DNA from: Blastobasis lacticolella
Lineage: Eukaryota; Arthropoda; Insecta; Lepidoptera; Blastobasidae
Direction: 5' to 3'
Assembly (NCBI GenBank): GCA_905147135.1
Contig: LR990046.1
Coordinates: forward strand, 17,762,501-17,826,500
DNA length: 64,000 nt
Shown: positions 61,771 to 64,000 of the stretch, piece after piece
Layout of the letters: each line of letters opens with the position of its first letter
How positions within the stretch are numbered: position 1 is the first letter of the stretch
The notes under the pieces: generated by a model
Told to the model about the DNA's origin: nothing
The model's input: only the letters and a program-made list of their open reading frames with translations
Database searches by the model: none
Made by a program: the position numbers and the translations under genes

Positions 61771-61957
61771 CCTTAAGTTAAAGCGACTCCTAAGATGACC
61801 GACTATGAAGTTGACAGCTCGCGAAGTTGATTTGTAGCGAATTTGACGGGTCCCAAAGTTGACCGATCATATTGTAGTAGTTTGTGGTAGGAAGTTGACC
61901 CAGTGCGTACAAAAGTAAGTAATCCACCGCTATAGTTTAGCCTCTTCTTGACAATTT
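61768..61957 (+). repeat. AAGTTGACC-rich unit, copy 2
   Basis: Second copy of 61098-61290, placed just after the SINE-B. The two copies bracket the SINE-B in direct orientation. Confidence 0.85.
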
Positions 61958-61998
61958 TACTTCTCTGGCAAGCCTGTTTTGCAGGGGGTTTTCTATAT

Positions 61999-62334
61999 TA
62001 GAGCATCGGTGGCCGAGTGGTTAGGGTATCAGACTTGTAAGCGAGCGGTACCGGGTCCGAATCGCACTGCGGCCATGTACCAATGACTCTTTTCTGAGTC
62101 TAACCAATGCTCTTACGGTGAAGGAAAACATCGTGATGAAACCTGCAAATTAAGGCAACTGAATTCTGATCTGATCCAATCTGGTCAGGTTCCCCTGGTA
62201 ACAGGGTCACGGAGGTCAGATGGTAGTCGCTCCACTGTAATTACCTCATCGCCCAATTCTGGATAATCTAGGCGGACCCAGGGCCCTTGTGCGCGAAAGT
62301 ACAATCAAGACATTAACGCCAAAATGATGATTTA
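61999..62334 (+). mobile_element. SINE-A, full length with 9-bp target duplication
   Basis: Head at 62001-62074 with A box TGGCCGAGTGG (62010-62020) and B box GGTCCGAATCG, body, and end ATTAACGCCAAAATGATGAT. TTTCTATAT flanks it exactly (61990-61998 and 62335-62343). It defines the family: about 335 bp, tRNA-Thr(CGT)-like head. Confidence 0.92.
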
Positions 62335-62458
62335 TTTCTATATCGGTCGGGTCATTTCCATTGCTTCGTCCAGATAACCGAAATTAGGCACTGTATCACA
62401 AATAAGCTACCTATCTAAAAACGGTTACTTACACACCGGATTTGTAGCCTTTATAATT

Positions 62459-62996
62459 TGTAGCGTAACGATATTATCGTGGACGATATAGGGGAGACTC
62501 GGTTACATAGTAAACAGACATATGAATTCGCCCTGGATGGAAAGGGATTGTTAGCGCATTCGTGCCGCTTCGCGCGTCTGTCGGCTAGATCTTTATGCCA
62601 AGTATTGTCGTGTATGGCCACACCGTCAGTGATAGTCTTCCGCCAAACGGGGCGGTCGACCGCCAGACTCTCCCAGCTATGTTGGACTCTACAGTCATCG
62701 GAGAAAGTGCCGTACGCAAACACTTAACGTGACGCTGTTTAAATCGTCTACAATATATGTTTAAGGCCAATGATGATGATAGGGGAGAGATGGCATGAAA
62801 GGGACATTATTTCATATGACAGGAGTGTGACGTTTAGGTGCGAATGGTTGTGCTTTTTGGTTGCAGAACAAAAACATTGTCATCACGAAACGTTTCGCCG
62901 TTATTTTGCTGAATATTTGACTTATCCCTTTCAATACATGTCCCTTTTACACCTCTCCCCTATATCGTGGACGTCCACGATAATATCGTAACGTTA
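62459..62996. mobile_element. MITE with self-complementary ends, interrupted
   Basis: Left AACGATATTATCGTGGACG, ATATAGGGGAGA and right CTCTCCCCTATATCGTGG, CGATAATATCGTAACG are inverted. Without the insert at 62498-62778 the element is about 250 bp and its inner arms GAAAGGGACAT / ATGTCCCTTTT also pair. Non-coding. Confidence 0.8.
62498..62778 (+). mobile_element. (GAT)n-tailed retroelement end inside the MITE
   Basis: 281 bp ending in AATGATGATG. ATAGGGGAGA is exactly repeated at 62488-62497 and 62779-62788, a 10-bp target duplication. The insert (GGGGCGGTCGACCGCCAGAC region) matches no other repeat in the window. The frames of 82 and 90 codons on opposite strands give no recognisable protein. 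The (GAT)n tail suggests an RTE-related LINE or a SINE dependent on it. Confidence 0.8.
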
Positions 62997-63229
62997 TAAA
63001 TCACAAAAGCACCCATTAGAAGGCTTTGTACAATCAGGGTAGGTACCAGCTGGCAACCAAATGCCGGCAGCGCAAGATTGCGGTTTGTTTCATCAGGCCG
63101 TGCCTCGACTTCGTAGATATTAGATTGTCAATATTGGCTGCTAATTAAACGCAGAGTTGGCAACAGTTGCTTTGCCGTTTACCGCTACGTGATATTAACT
63201 ATCTATAGAATAGTATAAAATATGACTAT

Positions 63230-63590
63230 CAAACGTTTTGGGGAGGAACGTTTTAAGGAATATTATGATATTATGATAACTAAATAAGGCTACGTTTTTC
63301 CCGCAGGAGTAGGCAAAGATGTATCTGTTCTTCTCGAACGTTTTGGAAGGAACGTTGGAAATAACGTTTTAACTAAAGGACGTTTGTATTAACTAAATAA
63401 CTTGTATAACTTCGCGTTTTCTCCCATAAGAGTAGTACTTTGTTTCACTTGCTACAGTCATGACAAACCTGTCTTGCTTCTTCTTTATTCGTCAACCTTA
63501 CACATACATACACATACGAATACCTATATGTAGGCTCGACGGTTTAGTTTAGGGACCTTCTGATACTTCTTTTGAGAAATATTTTCCCTC
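63230..63590 (+). repeat. Diverged tandem duplication, family V
   Basis: 63234-63325 and 63338-63440 share AACGTTTTGG.GGAACGTT, AACTAAATAA and CGTTTTCTCCC.AAGAGTAG with about 105-bp spacing. The second copy continues like 5311-5445 (CTTGCTACAGTCATGACA, ATGTAGGCTCGACGGTTTAG). Confidence 0.5.
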
Positions 63591-64000
63591 TAAACAGAAA
63601 ACTTTATCAAATTTTTGTTGCAATTTCCGTTTGTGAATGTTTTTTTCTTGTTTAAAGCAATAAATAGATAAATTTTAAAGTAGCGAAACAAATTTCACGC
63701 CGCTTGATATCATCGACGCAGCAAACAGAAATGACACGCCGCTTACTTTCAGCAAAGTTGAGAAAATTATAGTTACGAAATTTCAAACTATTATCACAGA
63801 CACTACCTACTATAAACTGACACTCCCTTTTAGATGCGAGTTGCATAAACGGCTACTAATATTCCTACTGAGGTTATCCAAATTTCGAATACTGAACAAT
63901 TGCTCCAGTAGCAGTTGCTGACAATTGTCAGTCCATTTTAAGCATAGCGATAAACGACGACGATTTACATTTTTACGTTTAAACCCAGAGGGTCTCCTGG
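63591..64000. other. No feature recognised
   Basis: CACGCCGCTT occurs twice (63698 and 63737). The minus ORF 63652-63846 has no known motif. Confidence 0.35.

Noticed and set aside
61098..61957. CRISPR-like array from repeated AAGTTGACC words
   Set aside because: The words are too short and irregular, there are no equal spacers, and the context is eukaryotic.

Overview
This is 64 kb of AT-rich eukaryotic DNA with no host gene that I can support. The repeat content points to a moth or butterfly (Lepidoptera). It holds tRNA-derived SINEs with (GAT)n or (ATTT)n tails, 5'-truncated non-LTR retrotransposon (LINE) ends encoding reverse-transcriptase C-termini typical of Lepidoptera, short Helitron-like elements ending in CTAG, and many foldback MITEs. 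This assignment comes from remembered family resemblance. No database search was run, so species and formal family names are left open.

The layout is a mosaic of insertions. SINE-A (tRNA-Thr(CGT)-like head, ends in (GAT)n) has about 18 whole or partial copies. SINE-B (tRNA-Gly(GCC)-like head, (ATTT)n tail) has about 15. SINE-C (about 260 bp, 3' end resembling an RTE LINE end, (GAT)n tail) has about 10, five of them with readable target-site duplications of 7 to 15 bp. The LINE fragments fall into several groups. All are 5'-truncated and none has an intact ORF: a jockey/CR1-like group with FPSGG-type 3' ends, a group with an RTAKEWNALPASVF-type C-terminus, an RTE end, a group with (TATG)n tails, and others. 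DNA elements include two TTA-flanked Harbinger-like MITEs (35.9 kb, 37.5 kb), a TA-flanked mariner/IS630-like pair (51.0 and 55.3 kb, the second with a possible transposase start), Helitron-like elements, and about ten other foldbacks.

Several insertions are nested, which gives a relative order: a Harbinger-like MITE inside SINE-C (37.5-38.2 kb), an RTE end inside a MITE (17.7 kb, with the unoccupied site preserved at 28.7 kb), a (GAT)n retroelement inside another MITE (62.5-63.0 kb), SINE-B inside SINE-A (29.6-30.2 kb), a MITE inside SINE-B (30.6-30.9 kb), and a Helitron inside SINE-B followed by a small inversion (23.7-24.1 kb).

Between the repeats lie low-information AT-rich stretches. 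The most gene-like signals are weak: a TATA/initiator arrangement with a 42-codon ORF at 14.8-15.0 kb, and a 99-codon ORF followed by AATAAA at 9.0-9.3 kb (minus strand). I found no new multi-gene system. The main interest is in the nested insertions, the palindromic rearrangements of SINEs, and a set of nearly perfect small palindromes.
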